Below, piece by piece: positions 5,439 to 6,597 of a DNA stretch of 6,597 bases. The position numbers were made by a program, and so were the translations under genes. This stretch comes from SHZI01 sp964407855 (GTDB lineage Bacteria > Pseudomonadota > Gammaproteobacteria > Steroidobacterales > GCA-2729495). The stretch covers positions 1 to 6,597 of the forward strand of contig CAYOXI010000095.1 in assembly GCA_964407855.1 (NCBI GenBank). Direction: 5' to 3'. The notes under the pieces were generated by a model. It had not been told where the DNA came from. It did not search any database and saw only the letters and a program-made list of their open reading frames with translations. Positions within the stretch are counted from its first letter, which is position 1. Each line of letters opens with the position of its first letter.

Positions 5439-6572
5439 ATGATCGAGCGGCCGCGATGGCTGGAGCGTGTCCAACGGGCCTGGAGCCAGCGGTCCGTGGT
5501 CTGGCTGTCGGGTGTGCGGCGGGTGGGCAAGACGACGATTGCCCGGATGCTGCCCGACGCGGTGTACCTGAACTGCGACCTGCCCTCGTCGGTCCGTGCG
5601 CTGGAGGATCCGGAGCTGTTCCTCGGCGCGCAGGCGCGGGATGCGGTGCTGGTTTTCGACGAGGTTCATCGCCTGCCGGATCCCAGCCGCCTGCTGAAGA
5701 TCGCCGCCGACGAATACCCCCACCTGAAGGTGCTGGCGACCGGTTCGTCCACGCTGGCGGCGACACGCAAGTTCAGCGATTCCCTGACCGGCCGCAAGCG
5801 CTCGATCCATCTCTGCCCGGTGCTCTGGGAAGAATGTTCTGACCCATTCGGCGTACCGGACTTCAATCGCCGGCTGCTCCATGGCGGCCTGCCCGAGCTG
5901 TTGCTGGCTGCGCGCAAGGACCCGGCATTTTTGAACGAGTGGATCGACAGCTTCTATGCCCGGGACATTCTGGAGTTGTTCGGGATACGCAACCGCCAGG
6001 GGTTCCTCGCGCTGTTCCGCCTGTTGCTGCGCCAGAGCGGCGGCCAACTGGATTTCAGCCCGCTGGCGAACCTCAGCGAGATGAGCCGGGTCACGGTCAA
6101 GTCCCATATCGAGGCCATGCAGATCGCCCATGTGGTGCACCTGCTGCGACCCTTCCACGGCGGCGGCAAGCGCGAGATCGTCAGCCGGCCCAAGTGCTAT
6201 GCGTTCGACACCGGCTTCGTGACCTTCGAAAGAGGCTGGGACACCATTCGCGAGGATGACCGGGGACTGTTGTGGGAGCACCTTGTACTCGACAGCCTGC
6301 GCTTTCGTCACGCCGATGAGGACATCTACTACTGGCAGGACAAATCGCGGCGCGAGATCGACTTCGTGATCCGGCGCGGGCGGGACCGCGCCGATGTCGT
6401 GGAATGCAAGATCAACCCGGACCGCGTGGACGCAGCGCCAGTCGAGGCGTTTCGCGCGCTGTATCCCGACGGGGACAACTACGTCGTCAGCCCGGCGGTG
6501 AAGGCGCCGGCCTCAGTGCGCCACGGCAAGCTGATTTTCAGGGTGGTTGACACTGCGGCCTTGCCCTCTTGA
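5439..6572 (+). CDS. COG1373-type ATPase: AAA domain plus DUF4143 nuclease-like domain
   Basis: The product is 377 residues. The N-domain (about 1-130) is an AAA_14-type ATPase with Walker A GVRRVGKTT (25-33), Walker B VLVFDEVH (70-77, Asp74 and Glu75) and sensor-1-like ATGSS (100-104), followed by the family's LTGRKRSIHLCPVLWEE (116-132). LHGGLPELL (147-155) opens the DUF4143 part. A helix-turn-helix or winged-helix stretch (about 205-258) ends in RPKCYAFDTGF. The C-terminal segment keeps a PD-(D/E)XK-like set: WEHL with Glu280, REIDFVI with Asp308, and VECKI with Glu322 and Lys324. No signal peptide or membrane segment is seen, so it should be cytoplasmic. The family is widespread in bacteria and archaea, often in accessory regions; its function is largely unknown, and both defence-related and toxin-antitoxin-like roles have been suggested. 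The ATG lacks a ribosome site and seems leaderless. The gene looks intact, of normal length and high GC, unlike the relic before it. Confidence 0.9.
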   Translation: MIERPRWLERVQRAWSQRSVVWLSGVRRVGKTTIARMLPDAVYLNCDLPSSVRALEDPELFLGAQARDAVLVFDEVHRLPDPSRLLKIAADEYPHLKVLATGSSTLAATRKFSDSLTGRKRSIHLCPVLWEECSDPFGVPDFNRRLLHGGLPELLLAARKDPAFLNEWIDSFYARDILELFGIRNRQGFLALFRLLLRQSGGQLDFSPLANLSEMSRVTVKSHIEAMQIAHVVHLLRPFHGGGKREIVSRPKCYAFDTGFVTFERGWDTIREDDRGLLWEHLVLDSLRFRHADEDIYYWQDKSRREIDFVIRRGRDRADVVECKINPDRVDAAPVEAFRALYPDGDNYVVSPAVKAPASVRHGKLIFRVVDTAALPS

Positions 6573-6577
6573 GGGCA
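6562..6577 (+). other. Stop-codon hairpin with CTTG loop
   Basis: TGCCCT (6562-6567) pairs with AGGGCA (6572-6577) around CTTG, which is a known stable tetraloop sequence in RNA. The TGA of the ATPase gene (6570-6572) falls in the loop and at the stem edge. No T-run follows. The hairpin lies seven bases before the next ribosome site and could modulate coupling between the two genes. Confidence 0.45.
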
Positions 6578-6584
6578 GAAAATC

Positions 6585-6590
6585 AGGAGG
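6585..6590 (+). promoter_or_regulatory. Strong ribosome binding site of a gene starting beyond the right edge
   Basis: AGGAGG at 6585-6590 is a perfect Shine-Dalgarno core followed by seven bases (CGAACAG) to the window end. A start codon at or just after the edge would be ideally spaced. It lies 12 bases after the ATPase stop, so the expected gene would be the second of a two-gene operon. No coding sequence of that gene is visible. Confidence 0.6.
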
Positions 6591-6597
6591 CGAACAG

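Noticed and set aside
5286..6311. Minus-strand open frame (341 codons) opposite the COG1373 ATPase
   Set aside because: There is no domain pattern and the composition is Gln/His-rich. The + strand frame carries Walker and DUF4143 motifs.
1..6597. CRISPR array, tRNA or rRNA genes, insertion sequence with terminal repeats
   Set aside because: I saw no regularly spaced repeats, cloverleaf, rRNA-like sequence or transposase anywhere in the window.

Overview
The window is GC-rich, and almost all of it carries tightly packed bacterial protein genes. The exception is an AT-richer gap of about 530 bases at 4911-5438. Gene content and order point to a Gammaproteobacterium: tesA faces away from the ABC transporter pair ybbA-ybbP, the arrangement known from E. 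coli. I cannot name the genus from this sequence.

Layout. Positions 1-108 hold the last 35 codons of a membrane protein gene that begins outside the window. A hairpin follows, then a small membrane-anchored bacterial PH-domain protein (182-592, +). It converges on a Nudix hydrolase of the diadenosine-tetraphosphatase type (599-1003, -), with six bases between the two stop codons. The Nudix gene is the last of a leftward set, ybbA (ATPase), ybbP (FtsX/MacB-type permease), nudix, with spacings of 4 and 28 bases that suggest one transcript. tesA (4221-4910, +), a secreted GDSL esterase/thioesterase, runs the other way. Its start codon is only two bases from the most likely ybbA start. YbbA, YbbP and TesA probably act as one envelope unit in which the permease presents hydrophobic substrates to the periplasmic esterase.

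The 4911-5438 gap contains a 16-bp-stem hairpin that looks like an extragenic palindrome, then the debris of a gene for a CoiA-like nuclease (PD-(D/E)XK type). That relic keeps a recognisable N-terminus and catalytic core, joined out of frame by an apparent internal deletion, and ends at an early stop. A shorter perfect hairpin follows.

The right end carries an intact COG1373-type ATPase (5439-6572, +) with an AAA N-domain, a winged-helix middle and a PD-(D/E)XK-like C-terminus (DUF4143). A good promoter lies so close to its ATG that the message would be nearly leaderless. Just after its stop codon, which sits in a small hairpin, a strong ribosome binding site stands seven bases from the window edge, so a co-transcribed partner gene is expected immediately outside. 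The most interesting material is this accessory segment between tesA and the right edge: nuclease relic, palindromes and the ATPase with an unseen partner.
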